Positions 30,936 to 40,274 are shown, counted from the stretch's first letter. The stretch: 64,000 nucleotides of DNA from CAVUWL01 sp963700105 (GCA_963700105.1 CAVOWL010000004.1:434001-498000); one strand, 5' to 3'. Translations and numbers: made by a program. Notes: generated by a model not told the origin, from the letters alone.

Positions 30936-32350
30936 TGGGTCTGCGCGCCAAATTCGGGCCCCCGCGCGGCGGCGAGGGAGGCGACGGCGAGTCGGCAACC
31001 GCCGATTACGGCAAGACCGCGAGCTTCCTCGCGGTCGGCGTCGGGCTCACCGGGATCATCACCTACACCTACTTCTTCATCGCCTCCCACGTGCTCTCAA
31101 AACCCGACTACGGGCAGATCACGGTGCTGTGGTCGGCGGTCTTCATCACGATCTCGACGCTTTACCGACCGATCGAACAGCTGCTCTCACGCCACATCTC
31201 CGAACGCCTCGTCAAAGGGCAGCCGATCGGCCAGCCGATGCGGGTCGCCGCGACGATCCAGCTCGGCCTGGCGGCGTTCTTCGCGGTCACCGCGCTGGCC
31301 CTGCGCGGCCCGATCCAAGACAATTTGCTCGAAGGCAACGAAGCCCTCTACTGGATCTTCTTCGGCGCCGTCCTCTTCTACGCCGCCAGCTATTTCGCGC
31401 GCGGCTTCTTGGCCGGCCAGAGGCGCTTTGGCCTGTTCGCGGCGCTGATTCTCTCGGAGTCGTGCTTTCGCACCCTGTTTGCGGTCCTGGTTGCGGTAAG
31501 CCTGCTCAGCGGTCAGTCGGCGGTCGCGGTCGGGATCGTCGCCGCTCCATCGATGAGCCTGATGGTCGTCCCCCTCGCCTTCGCCCGCCGCGCCCAGCGC
31601 AGCGCCGCCGCGCCGCCGCCGCCGCGCGGGGACGCCGCCGCGGAGGAGTTCTCGCTGCGCCACGGCGGCGGCTTCGCCGCCGCCGTGCTGGTGATCATGT
31701 TCAGCGAACAGGCGTTTCTAAACGCCGGGCCGCTGATCGCGCGCAGCATCCAGGGGGCGGTGGCAGCCGGCTACATCTTCAACGTGCTGATGATCGCCCG
31801 CGCCCCGCTGCAGCTATTCCAGGCGATCTCGACCAGCATCCTTCCTCACCTGACCAGCCTTCACACCTCAAGCGAGGAGGGCAGCGATCGCGAATTCAAT
31901 CGCACCGTGCGAATGGTCTTGATGGGAATCGCCGCCTTCACCGCGCTGGCTTTCGTGGTAATCGGGATCGCCGGTCCAAAACTGATGCAGATCGCCTTCA
32001 GCAAGAAGTTCACATACGACCGGGCGGGGCTCTTGCTGGTCACGGTCGGGATGGGGCTATACCTTTGCTCGGTCACCGTCAACCAGGCCTGCGTCGCGCA
32101 GGGCCAGGTTCGCCGGGCGGCGGCCCGCTGGATCGGCTGCGCGGTTTTTTTCATCGCCTGGAACTTCCTACCGCTGGTCTCCAACGAGTTTCGCCGGGTC
32201 GAGCTCGGCTTCGTCTTCACCGCGGGCATTTTGCTGGGGCTCCTCTTCATCATCTACCGCCGCCCCCAGGAGCGCCCCGAAGACGTGCCCCAACTCGGCT
32301 CCGCGCAGGAACTCGAGGTCCGCCTGGCCGCGGTCGATGAGAACGTCTGA
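30935..32350 (+). CDS. Polysaccharide flippase-like membrane protein (Wzx/MATE superfamily)
   Basis: 471 residues with about a dozen hydrophobic helices and cytoplasmic linkers. Examples are 'FLAVGVGLTGIITYTYFFIASHVLS', 'AFFAVTALALR', 'ILFGAVLFYAASYFARGFLAG'-like segments and a closing 'FVFTAGILLGLLFIIYR'. The N-terminal 'GKTASFLAVGVG...LSKPDYGQ' helix pattern is that of Wzx-type lipid-linked oligosaccharide flippases. It is coupled to the upstream glycosyltransferase. No polymerase or ligase gene is in the window. The stop is adjacent to the convergent rpe stop. Confidence 0.82.
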   Translation: MGLRAKFGPPRGGEGGDGESATADYGKTASFLAVGVGLTGIITYTYFFIASHVLSKPDYGQITVLWSAVFITISTLYRPIEQLLSRHISERLVKGQPIGQPMRVAATIQLGLAAFFAVTALALRGPIQDNLLEGNEALYWIFFGAVLFYAASYFARGFLAGQRRFGLFAALILSESCFRTLFAVLVAVSLLSGQSAVAVGIVAAPSMSLMVVPLAFARRAQRSAAAPPPPRGDAAAEEFSLRHGGGFAAAVLVIMFSEQAFLNAGPLIARSIQGAVAAGYIFNVLMIARAPLQLFQAISTSILPHLTSLHTSSEEGSDREFNRTVRMVLMGIAAFTALAFVVIGIAGPKLMQIAFSKKFTYDRAGLLLVTVGMGLYLCSVTVNQACVAQGQVRRAAARWIGCAVFFIAWNFLPLVSNEFRRVELGFVFTAGILLGLLFIIYRRPQERPEDVPQLGSAQELEVRLAAVDENV

Positions 32351-32351
32351 G

Positions 32352-33038
32352 CTAGGTTGCCCCCGCAGCGGCGGCAATCTCAGCGTAGGCCCGGGCCGGA
32401 TCGGCGGCGCCAAAGATCGCCGAGCCGGCGACAAAGAGCGAGGCACCGGCGTCCGCCACCCGGGCCACGGTGCTTGGATCGATGCCACCGTCGACCTCGA
32501 TCGTGGCGGCGCCGAGGATCGCGCTGAGGCGACCGAGCTTCTCGACCGAGGACTCGATAAATGGCTGCGCCCCCCAGCCGGGATTGACGCTCATGCACAA
32601 AACCAGGTCCGCGCAGCCGACCAGCTCGCTGAGCGCGGCGGCGGGCGTGGCGGGGTTGATCGCCACCCCAGCCAGGCAACCGAGTTCACGGATCGCGGCA
32701 AGCGTGCGGTTGGCATGGGGGGTCGCCTCGAGGTGGAAGGTGATCGAGTCCGCACCCGCCTTGGCAAACGCCTCCAGCTGGCGCTCGGGCATCTCGATCA
32801 TCATGTGCACATCGAGCGCCCCGCCCGCAGCGTGGACCTGATCGGCGATCGCGGCGGTGATCAGCGCCCCGATCGTGATCGGTGGCACGAAATGGCCATC
32901 CATCACATCGACGTGGATCACCCGCGCCCCGGCCTCCATCACCGCCTCGATCTGGGCGCCGAGTCGGGCGAAGTCCGCGGAGAGAATCGATGGCGCCACC
33001 CGCGGAGCTCCCAGCAGATCGGCCAACCTCTCGCTCAC
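32352..33038 (-). CDS. rpe: Ribulose-phosphate 3-epimerase
   Basis: Interconverts ribulose-5-P and xylulose-5-P. The TIM barrel shows 'APSILSADFARLG', the metal-binding 'HVDVMDGHFVPPITIG', 'DVHMMIEMPERQ', 'MSVNPGWGAQPFI' and 'EVDGGIDPSTVARVADAGASLFVAGSAIF'. 228 residues. The GTG start at 33038 has TAGTTT seven bases upstream. Confidence 0.97.
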   Translation of the reverse strand: MSERLADLLGAPRVAPSILSADFARLGAQIEAVMEAGARVIHVDVMDGHFVPPITIGALITAAIADQVHAAGGALDVHMMIEMPERQLEAFAKAGADSITFHLEATPHANRTLAAIRELGCLAGVAINPATPAAALSELVGCADLVLCMSVNPGWGAQPFIESSVEKLGRLSAILGAATIEVDGGIDPSTVARVADAGASLFVAGSAIFGAADPARAYAEIAAAAGAT

Positions 33039-33045
33039 CCCGAAA

Positions 33046-33051
33046 AAACTA
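33046..33051 (-). promoter_or_regulatory. -10 box for rpe (leaderless)
   Basis: TAGTTT (33051 to 33046), then TTTCGGG, then the GTG at 33038. Confidence 0.5.
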
Positions 33052-33080
33052 GCCGAAGCCCCGGACCGGTCTGAGCCGGC

Positions 33081-33320
33081 TCAGACCGGCCGCAGCATCG
33101 AGGCGCCGCAGATCTGGCACTGCATGTCCTCCGTGTGGCTCATCCGCGCGATCGTTTGGTGTTCGCCGCAGTTTGGGCACTGGGAGACGAGCTCGAAACG
33201 GCAGAGGCAGTAGACGCAGCGAAAGCGCCCCGGAAGCTGGGTGGGCCGGAGCCAGGGTTCACCGCAGCCCGGACAGGGCGCCCGCCGCAGCGGGCTATCG
33301 GCCTGGCTGGCCTCGTTCAT
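33081..33320 (-). CDS. Small zinc-ribbon protein with four CxxC motifs
   Basis: 79 residues containing 'CPGCGEPW', 'CVYCLC', 'CPNCGEH' and 'CQICGA': four CxxC pairs able to hold two zinc ions, or one zinc and a redox site. No other domain is present. It overlaps the end of rsmB by four bases (ATGA) and precedes rpe. Function unknown; RNA or protein binding is possible but not shown. Confidence 0.75.
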   Translation of the reverse strand: MNEASQADSPLRRAPCPGCGEPWLRPTQLPGRFRCVYCLCRFELVSQCPNCGEHQTIARMSHTEDMQCQICGASMLRPV

Positions 33321-34759
33321 AGGCCACCATCATGTCGCCTCAGCCGGCAGATGAAAAATCCAGTCGTCCGATCGCGGTCGGGGCGCAGCTGCAAACAGCG
33401 CCGATCGAGGCCGGAGGCTAGCCGCGGCGCCCGGGCGCTGAGATCGCAAACCTCAAGCGGCGGCACGGTGCCCTCCGAAGCGGCGCCGAGCAGGGCGGCG
33501 ATCTGATCCTCGTTCTCCCGACGCGAGATCGTGCAGGTCGCATAAACCATGACCCCGCCTGGGCGAAGCACCCGGGCGGCGCCGCGGAGCGCCCGCTGCT
33601 GGACCGCGGCAAGGCGCTCGATCAGCGCCGGGGACTTGCGCCAGCGGGCGTCGGGCCTGGAGGCCAGGGCGCCGAGATCAGAGCAGGGGGCATCGACCAA
33701 GACGCGGTCAAAGTCGGCGGCGATCTCGATCGGGGCCGCTTCGGCCTCGACCACGGTGATGCTTCGAAGCCCGAGCCGCTCGGCCTGCGCGGCGACCTGC
33801 GCCGCACGCTCGGGATCGGGCTCAACCGAGATCAGCTCACCTCGATCTCCCATCCTCGCCGCGATCTGACCGCTCTTAATGCCAGGTCCGGCGCAGAGGT
33901 CAAGCAGGTGCTCGCCATCGCGGGGATCGAGCACTTCGACCACCGCCGCGGAGCCGCGGCTTTGCGGGGTGAGGCGACCGGCAGCCACCATCGCGGCGAC
34001 CGAATCGCCCATCCTGCCAGCCAGGACAATCGACTCGGGGCTCGCCAGCGGCCAGCCCCCCGCAGCGGCCGCGGCTCTCACCCCAGCCGCACCCAGCGCC
34101 TCCAGCGCCCGCCCCGCGGCGGCCTCGGCGCGCCGCGCAAATGAGGTGCCCGCCGCGATCGCGGCGGGCACCTGCGGCGGCGGCGGACTGACCCGCATCG
34201 CGACCTCGGCCGGCTCGTTACAGCTGCGAAGCAGCGCCCGCGCGGAGGCGGGCCCGAGCTCATGCCACCACATCTGCGCCAGCCACAGCGGCGCCGAGTG
34301 GGCGATCGCCGCCGCCTCTGGAGTCGAGTCATCGGCGAAAAGGTTGGCGCTCAGCGCCTCGCGCTCGCGCGCCGCGCGGCGCAGGACCGCGTTGACCAGG
34401 CCGCGCGCGTGGGCGCCACCGCCGCGCTTGACCAGCTCGACCGCCTGATCGACGGCGGCGTGATCCGGAGTCCCATCGGCAAACAGCAGCTCATAGAGAC
34501 CGAGCCGCAGGCCCGCCAGGACGCAGGGGTCAAGCTGGCGGATCGGGCGCTCGGTGAGCCGCTCGATCGCCGCGTCGGTGCTGCCGCGGCGCTGAACCGC
34601 ACCGTAGGTCAGCCGCTGGGCCTGGGCGCGCTCGCGGCCGCGCAGCGGCGGCGGCCCGGCGGCCGCCTGGCGAAAGGCTGCCTCGGTGAAGGCGCCATCC
34701 TCAAAGGTCGCCCGGATCGCCCCGAAGGCCAGCTGGCGCGCCGCGGAGACCTCGCTCAT
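33317..34759 (-). CDS. rsmB: 16S rRNA (cytosine967-C5)-methyltransferase
   Basis: Makes m5C967 in 16S rRNA. The NusB-like RNA-binding N-terminal domain (to about 150) is followed by the Rossmann domain. Motif I is 'LDLCAGPGIKSGQIAARMG', where relatives have CAAPGGKT, so the AdoMet loop is slightly divergent. Motif IV 'VDAPCSDLGALASRPDARW' and motif VI 'YATCTISRREN' supply the two catalytic cysteines. 480 residues. It follows fmt in the usual def-fmt-rsmB order. Confidence 0.94.
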   Translation of the reverse strand: MSEVSAARQLAFGAIRATFEDGAFTEAAFRQAAAGPPPLRGRERAQAQRLTYGAVQRRGSTDAAIERLTERPIRQLDPCVLAGLRLGLYELLFADGTPDHAAVDQAVELVKRGGGAHARGLVNAVLRRAAREREALSANLFADDSTPEAAAIAHSAPLWLAQMWWHELGPASARALLRSCNEPAEVAMRVSPPPPQVPAAIAAGTSFARRAEAAAGRALEALGAAGVRAAAAAGGWPLASPESIVLAGRMGDSVAAMVAAGRLTPQSRGSAAVVEVLDPRDGEHLLDLCAGPGIKSGQIAARMGDRGELISVEPDPERAAQVAAQAERLGLRSITVVEAEAAPIEIAADFDRVLVDAPCSDLGALASRPDARWRKSPALIERLAAVQQRALRGAARVLRPGGVMVYATCTISRRENEDQIAALLGAASEGTVPPLEVCDLSARAPRLASGLDRRCLQLRPDRDRTTGFFICRLRRHDGGL

Positions 34760-34821
34760 CCGAGCCTGCCGGTGGCGGCTCTTGCGCCCTGACCCAGGCC
34801 GGGGTGGATCAGGAGGATCAC

Positions 34822-35727
34822 TCAGAGCCTTGGCAGCGGGTGCCCGCGCAGGTAGGCGTCGGCGGCCATCGGCTTACCGCCCTGAGCCTGGACGATTTCC
34901 AGCCGCAGCGCGCCGCGGCCACAGCCCAAAAGCAGCGCCCCCCACTCGGCCCGCAGGTCACCGGTTCTGACCCCGACCTCAACCGGGCGGGCCCGCAGGA
35001 CGCCAAGGCGGGCCCCGCCGGAGAGCTCCAGGTAGGCACCGATGTGGGGAGTCAGGGCGCGCACCACCCGGGCCAGCTCGGCGGCGGGACGGGAGGGGTC
35101 AAGGCGGCGCTCGGCGGCCTCGATCTTCTCGGCGTAGCTTGCCGAGCGCTCATCCTGGGCCTCGAAGCGAAGCTCCCCCGCCGCATTTTTCAAAAGCGCG
35201 GTGCTAAGCAGCTCGGCGCCGAGCAGGGCCAATCTCTGCGAGAGCGCCGCGAAGTCATCCTCGGGCTCAATCGGCGTCACCTCGCGCAGCGCGACCGGGC
35301 CCGAGTCCAGCCCGGCGCCGAGCCGCATGATGCTGACCCCGCTGCGCTGATCTCCGGCCATGATCGCGCGCTCGATCGGCGCCGCCCCGCGCCAGCGCGG
35401 CAGCAGCGAGGGATGCAGATTCAGGATCGGCAGCTCCGCCAGCAGCGGCTCGCCGATCAGCTGCCCAAAGGCGCAAAGCGCCGCCACGTCGGCCGCCGCG
35501 GCGCGGATCCGCTCAAGGCTCTGATCAGAGTTGACATCGGAGCTCTGGTAGAGCTCGATCTGAAGCTCGCGGGCGAGCTCGGCGACCGGCGGTGAGCGCA
35601 ACCCCTGCCCACGCCCACCGCGGCGATCGGGCGGGGTGATGACCAGCACCGGGCGCTGCCCAGAGGCCGCGAGCGAGCGCAGAACCTGGGCCGAGAACCC
35701 CGAGGTGCCGAGGTAGATCAGCGCCAA
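34822..35727 (-). CDS. fmt: Methionyl-tRNA formyltransferase
   Basis: Formylates initiator Met-tRNA. The signature 'NLHPSLLPRWRGAAPI' with catalytic Asn-His, 'GVSIMRLGAGLDSGPV' and the C-terminal OB domain are present. 301 residues. The start is a TTG at 35727 preceded by GGAGG with a seven-base spacer, a good ribosome site for a weak start codon. It works with def, its neighbour. Confidence 0.96.
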   Translation of the reverse strand: MALIYLGTSGFSAQVLRSLAASGQRPVLVITPPDRRGGRGQGLRSPPVAELARELQIELYQSSDVNSDQSLERIRAAAADVAALCAFGQLIGEPLLAELPILNLHPSLLPRWRGAAPIERAIMAGDQRSGVSIMRLGAGLDSGPVALREVTPIEPEDDFAALSQRLALLGAELLSTALLKNAAGELRFEAQDERSASYAEKIEAAERRLDPSRPAAELARVVRALTPHIGAYLELSGGARLGVLRARPVEVGVRTGDLRAEWGALLLGCGRGALRLEIVQAQGGKPMAADAYLRGHPLPRL

Positions 35728-35802
35728 ATCATGACCTCCGCCGCCGTGGGCGGCAGGGGCAGGGGGGCTGGCGCCCGGATCCTCGGCTCAAACGAAGGGC
35801 GC

Positions 35803-36438
35803 TCACGGTTCGGAGCGAGGCTCGTGATGCTCGCCCGAGGGCGGCGCCTCCTCGCCCTCCTCAACCGGGGGGCTGTAGCTGCCGCCCTCGCGCAGCGCCC
35901 GCAGCGCGCCCTTTCGCTGCTCGCGGGATGCCCGATCAAGGATCAGGACCCCGTCGAGGTGATCGATCTCATGCTGCAGGACCCGGGCCTCCAGACCGGA
36001 GGCCTCCAGCCTGATCGCCTCCCCGCTCAGGTCGAGGCCGCTGATCCGCGCGTGCAGGGGGCGCTCGATGTCCATCGAGACCCGGGGCAGGCTGAGGCAG
36101 CCCTCCTCGGCCAGCACCACCTGCGCGGAGAGCCACTGCAACTCGGGGTTGATCAGCGCGGTTGGCTCGCTATCGGGGCCGGCCTGAAAGACCAGGACGC
36201 GGCGCAGGATCCCGAGCTGGGTGGCGGCCAAGCCAACCCCCATGCCGTCGCGCATGATCGCGATCATGCGATCGACCTCGCCGCGCAGCTCCGGGCCGAG
36301 GTCGCGGACCTCAGAGGCCCTGCTCTTTAGCACCGGATCGCCGAACTTGACGACCTGAGCGAGCGCAGCTTCGCGCCGTTTCAGTCGCTCTGACTCGATC
36401 TGGTGCTCTTCGCCCTCGGTTTCTACCGGCTCGCTCAT
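35803..36438 (-). CDS. def: Peptide deformylase
   Basis: Removes the N-formyl group from new proteins. All three motifs are intact: 'GVGLAATQLG', 'EEGCLSLP' (metal Cys) and 'LQHEIDHLDGVL' (metal His pair and catalytic Glu). The N-terminus has a ~25-residue polar extension and the C-terminus a Glu/Pro-rich tail. TAGACT lies nine bases before the ATG, so def-fmt-rsmB may have a promoter in the 30-base gap after priA. Confidence 0.96.
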   Translation of the reverse strand: MSEPVETEGEEHQIESERLKRREAALAQVVKFGDPVLKSRASEVRDLGPELRGEVDRMIAIMRDGMGVGLAATQLGILRRVLVFQAGPDSEPTALINPELQWLSAQVVLAEEGCLSLPRVSMDIERPLHARISGLDLSGEAIRLEASGLEARVLQHEIDHLDGVLILDRASREQRKGALRALREGGSYSPPVEEGEEAPPSGEHHEPRSEP

Positions 36439-36468
36439 CGAAGCTTGAGTCTAAGGATGCCGCCGACC

Positions 36469-38445
36469 TCACTGGGGGTCGATATCAACCCCGACCGCGA
36501 CCCCGCGCAGGGAGCGATCGGAGCCGAGGCGCTCGATCACCGATCCGATCGCCGCGATCGTCGCGCCGCGATCCGACGCCTTGATCAAAAAGCGGCGACG
36601 GTGACGATTGCGAACCCGAAACATCGGCGCCGGACCGAGCAGCTCGCTCCCCGCCGGCAACGAGTCCCCCAGCGCCGGGCCGAGCCGCTCGCAGACCTCG
36701 GCGAGGCGCCCCTCACTCTCCGCGGCGAGCCCGATCCGGGCCAGATGGGAGAACGGCGGGTAGCGCAGCGCCTCGCGCCGCGCCAGCTCGCCGGCCAGAA
36801 AACCCGCCGCGTCGTGGCGGGCGGCGTGCTCGATGCTGGCCGCCCCGGGGGCGATCGTTTGGACGATCACCTCTCCCCCCGCCGCGCCGCGCCCGCTGCG
36901 CCCGGCCAGCTGGGCGACCATCGCGAAGGTGCGCTCCTCGGCTCGGAAGTCCGGGAAGCGCAGGGTCGCGTCGGCGTCGAGGATCGCGCTCAAGGTGACC
37001 TCGGGGAAATCGTGTCCCTTGGCGACGATCTGGGTCCCGACCAAGACCGCGCTCTTGGCCTCAGCGAAGCGGCCCAGAATCTCCGCGTGGGCGCCGCGCG
37101 GCGCCGCGGTGTCTGAGTCCAGCCGAAAGACCGGCTGCGGATCGAGGCGCTCCCGAAGCAGTGCCTCGATCCGCTCGGTGCCCGCCCCGGCGCGCGAGAG
37201 CGTGCTCGAACCGCACTCCGGGCAGCTGAGCGCCAGCGGCTCGGCGTGGGCGCAGTGGTGACAGACCAAGCGGCGGCTGCCGCGGTGAACGATCATCGAG
37301 ACGTCGCAGTTGGGACAGCCCCAGTGGTGCCCGCAACCGCGACAGCTGAGCCAGGGTGAAAATCCGCGGCGGTTGATCATCACGATCGCCTTGGATCCGG
37401 CCGCACGAACCCGCTCCAGGGCCGCCCAGCTCTCGGCGTGCAGCGGACCGCTGCGGGGGTCGGCGGAGCGCATGTCAAGGACCGCCACGCCCGGCAGCGC
37501 CCGGCCATCGACGCGGCGGGGCAGCTCGAGTCGGGGCAGCGCCAGCCAGGACTCCGGTCGCGGGGTCGCGGTCCCGCAAACCAGCACCGCGCCGCACTGC
37601 TCGGCGCGGCGCGCGGCGACGGCCCGGGCGTCATAGCTGGGGTCGGAATCCTGCTTGTAGGAGGGGTCGTGCTCCTCGTCGATGACGATCAGCCCGAGCT
37701 CGCGCACCGGGGCAAAGACCGCCGATCGAGCGCCGATGCAAACGCTCGCCTCCCCGCTTGCGAGCCGGCGCCACTCGGCGGCTCGCTCGGCCTCGGTGAG
37801 GGCGGAGTGAAGGACGGCGAAGCGCTCACCGAGGCGGGCCCGAAACCGCGATACCGCCTGTGGGGTGAGGCCGATCTCGGGGACCAAAACGATCGCCCCC
37901 CTGCCCAGCGCGAGGGCCGCCTCGACCGCCGCCAGGTAGACCTCGGTCTTGCCCGAGCCGGTCACCCCGTGCAAAAGCAGGCTCTCCCTCGGGGCCCGCT
38001 GGCGCTCCAGCGCCGCGGCGATCGCGGCGACCGCGCGGGCCTGCTCGGGCACGAGCTCGGGTGAGCGCCGCCCGCCGCCTTGCCCGACGGGGTGCTCGGG
38101 CCGCGCCCGGGGCCGCGGTTTGCGCACCCCGGCGCCGGGTGGCATGACGAGGCGCAGGCCGCGGGATGGGGTCGAGCAGTACTCACGGGCAACCCAGAGC
38201 CCGAGCCGCACCAGTTCGGCCGGGACCCCCGTCTGCATCGCTTCGATCGGCTCGGCGAGGCGCTCCGGTGCAAGTTCAGAGGACTCGGCCAGCTCGACCA
38301 CAACCCCCAGCAGCCGCCGCCGCCCGAAGGGAACCTTGACCACGCTGCCGACCCCGAGGTCGGCCATCTCGGCGGGAAGCCGGTAATCGAAGGGGCCGCG
38401 CAGCGCGCGGGCCGTGGTGATCGGCTCGACCTTGGCAATTGACAT
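36469..38445 (-). CDS. priA: Primosomal replication protein PriA
   Basis: Restarts stalled replication forks. Helicase motifs present are Walker A 'HGVTGSGKTEVYLAAV', 'VIDEEHDPSYKQD' (motif II) and 'TQIVAKGHDFPEVTL'. Between the helicase lobes is the zinc module with four Cys pairs ('CRGCGHHWGCPNC', 'CHHCAH', 'CPECGSS'). Many actinobacterial PriA proteins have lost their helicase motifs, but here Walker A and B look intact. The ATG at 38445 lies eight bases after TACCGT. Confidence 0.93.
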   Translation of the reverse strand: MSIAKVEPITTARALRGPFDYRLPAEMADLGVGSVVKVPFGRRRLLGVVVELAESSELAPERLAEPIEAMQTGVPAELVRLGLWVAREYCSTPSRGLRLVMPPGAGVRKPRPRARPEHPVGQGGGRRSPELVPEQARAVAAIAAALERQRAPRESLLLHGVTGSGKTEVYLAAVEAALALGRGAIVLVPEIGLTPQAVSRFRARLGERFAVLHSALTEAERAAEWRRLASGEASVCIGARSAVFAPVRELGLIVIDEEHDPSYKQDSDPSYDARAVAARRAEQCGAVLVCGTATPRPESWLALPRLELPRRVDGRALPGVAVLDMRSADPRSGPLHAESWAALERVRAAGSKAIVMINRRGFSPWLSCRGCGHHWGCPNCDVSMIVHRGSRRLVCHHCAHAEPLALSCPECGSSTLSRAGAGTERIEALLRERLDPQPVFRLDSDTAAPRGAHAEILGRFAEAKSAVLVGTQIVAKGHDFPEVTLSAILDADATLRFPDFRAEERTFAMVAQLAGRSGRGAAGGEVIVQTIAPGAASIEHAARHDAAGFLAGELARREALRYPPFSHLARIGLAAESEGRLAEVCERLGPALGDSLPAGSELLGPAPMFRVRNRHRRRFLIKASDRGATIAAIGSVIERLGSDRSLRGVAVGVDIDPQ

Positions 38446-38482
38446 CGGCGCTGACGGTAGGCGGGGGGGCGGACGCCGCGGG

Positions 38483-38488
38483 TATGCT
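38483..38488 (+). promoter_or_regulatory. -10 box for the PH-domain protein gene (leaderless)
   Basis: TATGCT, seven bases, then ATG at 38496, in the 50-base divergent region shared with priA. Confidence 0.55.
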
Positions 38489-38495
38489 GGGCGCG

Positions 38496-38999
38496 ATGGG
38501 CCTCAACCTAAGCCCGGGAGAGCGGGTTATTTTTCAGGGCCACCCCTCCTGGCGAGCGCTGTTGGGCTTCTACCTAAAAGGAATCCTGATCGCGGCGATC
38601 ATCGGCGTGATCGCAAAGCTATTTGGCGCCTCCAGCAGCGGCGTCTTCGCAATCGTCTTGGTCCTGATCGTCGGGGCGGTTGCGCTCGGCTTCTTCAGGC
38701 GAGTGGCGACGACCTACACGATCACCAACCGTCGCCTCAATATCCGCCGCGGGATGCTCTCGCGCGAGATCCAGGAGACGCGCTTGGAGCGGGTCCAAAA
38801 CGTCAACTACCGCCAGAGTTTCTACCAGCGGCTGATGCAGATCGGTGACGTCGACTTCGACACCGCGGCCAGCGACGACTATGACTTCGTCTTCGTCGGG
38901 GTTGCCAATCCCGGCAACGTCGTGCACCAGGTCGACCGCGCAACCGGTGCCGAGGCGGCGGGATCGCATGGGCTGGGCGAGGCCCAGCCTCCGCGGTAG
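38496..38999 (+). CDS. Membrane protein with bacterial PH domain (YdbS/DUF304-like)
   Basis: 168 residues. 'LSPGERVIFQGHPSWRALLGFYLKG' leads into two hydrophobic helices ('ILIAAIIGVIAKLF', 'FAIVLVLIVGAVALGFF'). Then comes the bPH2 domain 'TYTITNRRLNIRRGMLSREIQETRLERVQNVNYRQSFYQRLMQIGDVDF'. Function in this family is unsettled. I choose the ATG at 38496 because upstream starts would overlap divergent priA and because of the -10 placement. Convergent with metK, 12 bases apart. Confidence 0.88.
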   Translation: MGLNLSPGERVIFQGHPSWRALLGFYLKGILIAAIIGVIAKLFGASSSGVFAIVLVLIVGAVALGFFRRVATTYTITNRRLNIRRGMLSREIQETRLERVQNVNYRQSFYQRLMQIGDVDFDTAASDDYDFVFVGVANPGNVVHQVDRATGAEAAGSHGLGEAQPPR

Positions 39000-39011
39000 C
39001 GACGGCCCCGC

Positions 39012-40268
39012 TCAGGCCGGCGCGGCGGCCGCCTGCAGCCCGGCGGCGCTGCGAAGCGCCTCGGCCCGATCGGTCAGCTCCCAGGTGAAATCGGGGTCGC
39101 TCCGACCAAAGTGCCCGTAGGAGGCGGTCTTTTGGAAGATCGGCCGGTGCAGGTCAAGGTATTTGCGAAGGGCGCCGGGGCGAAGGTCGAACTCAGCTTC
39201 GACCAGGCGCGAGATCTGGGCGTCAGGGAGCTTGCCGGTGCCGAAGGTCTCGACCATCAGCGAGATCGGATGCGCGACCCCGATCGCGTAGGCAACCTGG
39301 ACCTCGCAGCGCTCGGCGAGCCCGGCGGCGACGACGTTCTTGGCGACGTGGCGGGCCGCGTAGGCGGCGGAGCGATCGACCTTGGAGGGATCCTTACCTG
39401 AGAAGGCTCCGCCGCCGTGGCGGGCCATCCCGCCGTAGGTGTCGACGATGATCTTTCTGCCGGTCAGGCCGGCGTCACCGACCGGACCACCGATCACGAA
39501 CTTGCCGGTCGGGTTGACCAGGAAACCGGCGCTCAGGGCATCGGGGTCAAAAAGTCCGGGAACCTCCTCTTCAAGGACCGGCATCACAACCTGCTCCCAG
39601 AGGTCTGGTTTGATCGTCTGCTGGGAGTCAACCCCCTCGCTGTGCTGGGTTGAGATCAAAAGCTTCTCGACCCCGATCGGGCGTCCCTCGCCGTAGCGCA
39701 CTGTGACCTGGGTCTTGCCGTCGGGGCCCAGGTAGGCGAGGGTGCCCGCCTTGCGCACCGCCGCGAGCCGCTCGGCGAGTCGGTGGGCGATCTGAATCGG
39801 CATCGGCATCAGCGATTCGGTCTCATCGCTCGCGTAGCCAAACATCATCCCCTGATCGCCGGCGCCGGCGATCAGCAGCTCGTCATCGACCGAGCCGCCG
39901 AGCCGAGTCTCATAGGCCGCATCGACCCCCTGGGCGATATCGGGAGATTGCTTATCCAGGGCGACGAGTACGGAGATGTGGTCGCAGTCATATCCGTAGT
40001 GGCCATGGTCATAGCCAATCGCGCGAATCGTCTCGCGCACGATTTCTGGCACGTCGATGTGGACCTCGGTTGAGATCTCCCCCGAGACCACCGCCATCCC
40101 GGTGTTGACCAGGGTCTCACAGGCAACGCGGCCCTCGGGGTCCTCGGCCATCACCGCATCAAGGACGCCGTCAGATATCTGGTCACAGACCTTGTCTGGA
40201 TGGCCCTCGGTCACCGACTCCGAGGTGAACAGGTACTCGCCTTCGCCAAGCGCTTTGGTCTCTGTCAT
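39012..40268 (-). CDS. metK: S-adenosylmethionine synthase
   Basis: Makes AdoMet from methionine and ATP. 'FTSESVTEGHPDKVCDQISD', 'GAGDQGMMFGYASDET' and 'GGGAFSGKDPSKVDRSAAYAARH' are the substrate and metal signatures. 418 residues, normal. TAGGCT sits six bases before the ATG and partly overlaps the der stop. The mRNA would be leaderless, leaving no space for a SAM riboswitch. Confidence 0.98.
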   Translation of the reverse strand: MTETKALGEGEYLFTSESVTEGHPDKVCDQISDGVLDAVMAEDPEGRVACETLVNTGMAVVSGEISTEVHIDVPEIVRETIRAIGYDHGHYGYDCDHISVLVALDKQSPDIAQGVDAAYETRLGGSVDDELLIAGAGDQGMMFGYASDETESLMPMPIQIAHRLAERLAAVRKAGTLAYLGPDGKTQVTVRYGEGRPIGVEKLLISTQHSEGVDSQQTIKPDLWEQVVMPVLEEEVPGLFDPDALSAGFLVNPTGKFVIGGPVGDAGLTGRKIIVDTYGGMARHGGGAFSGKDPSKVDRSAAYAARHVAKNVVAAGLAERCEVQVAYAIGVAHPISLMVETFGTGKLPDAQISRLVEAEFDLRPGALRKYLDLHRPIFQKTASYGHFGRSDPDFTWELTDRAEALRSAAGLQAAAAPA

Positions 40269-40274
40269 GCAGGA

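Noticed and set aside
30859..32340. 493-codon plus-strand frame overlapping the flippase gene
   Set aside because: It overlaps the flippase gene in a different frame and is Arg/Pro-rich without membrane helices, whereas the flippase frame encodes regular hydrophobic helices and starts at the TGATG junction.
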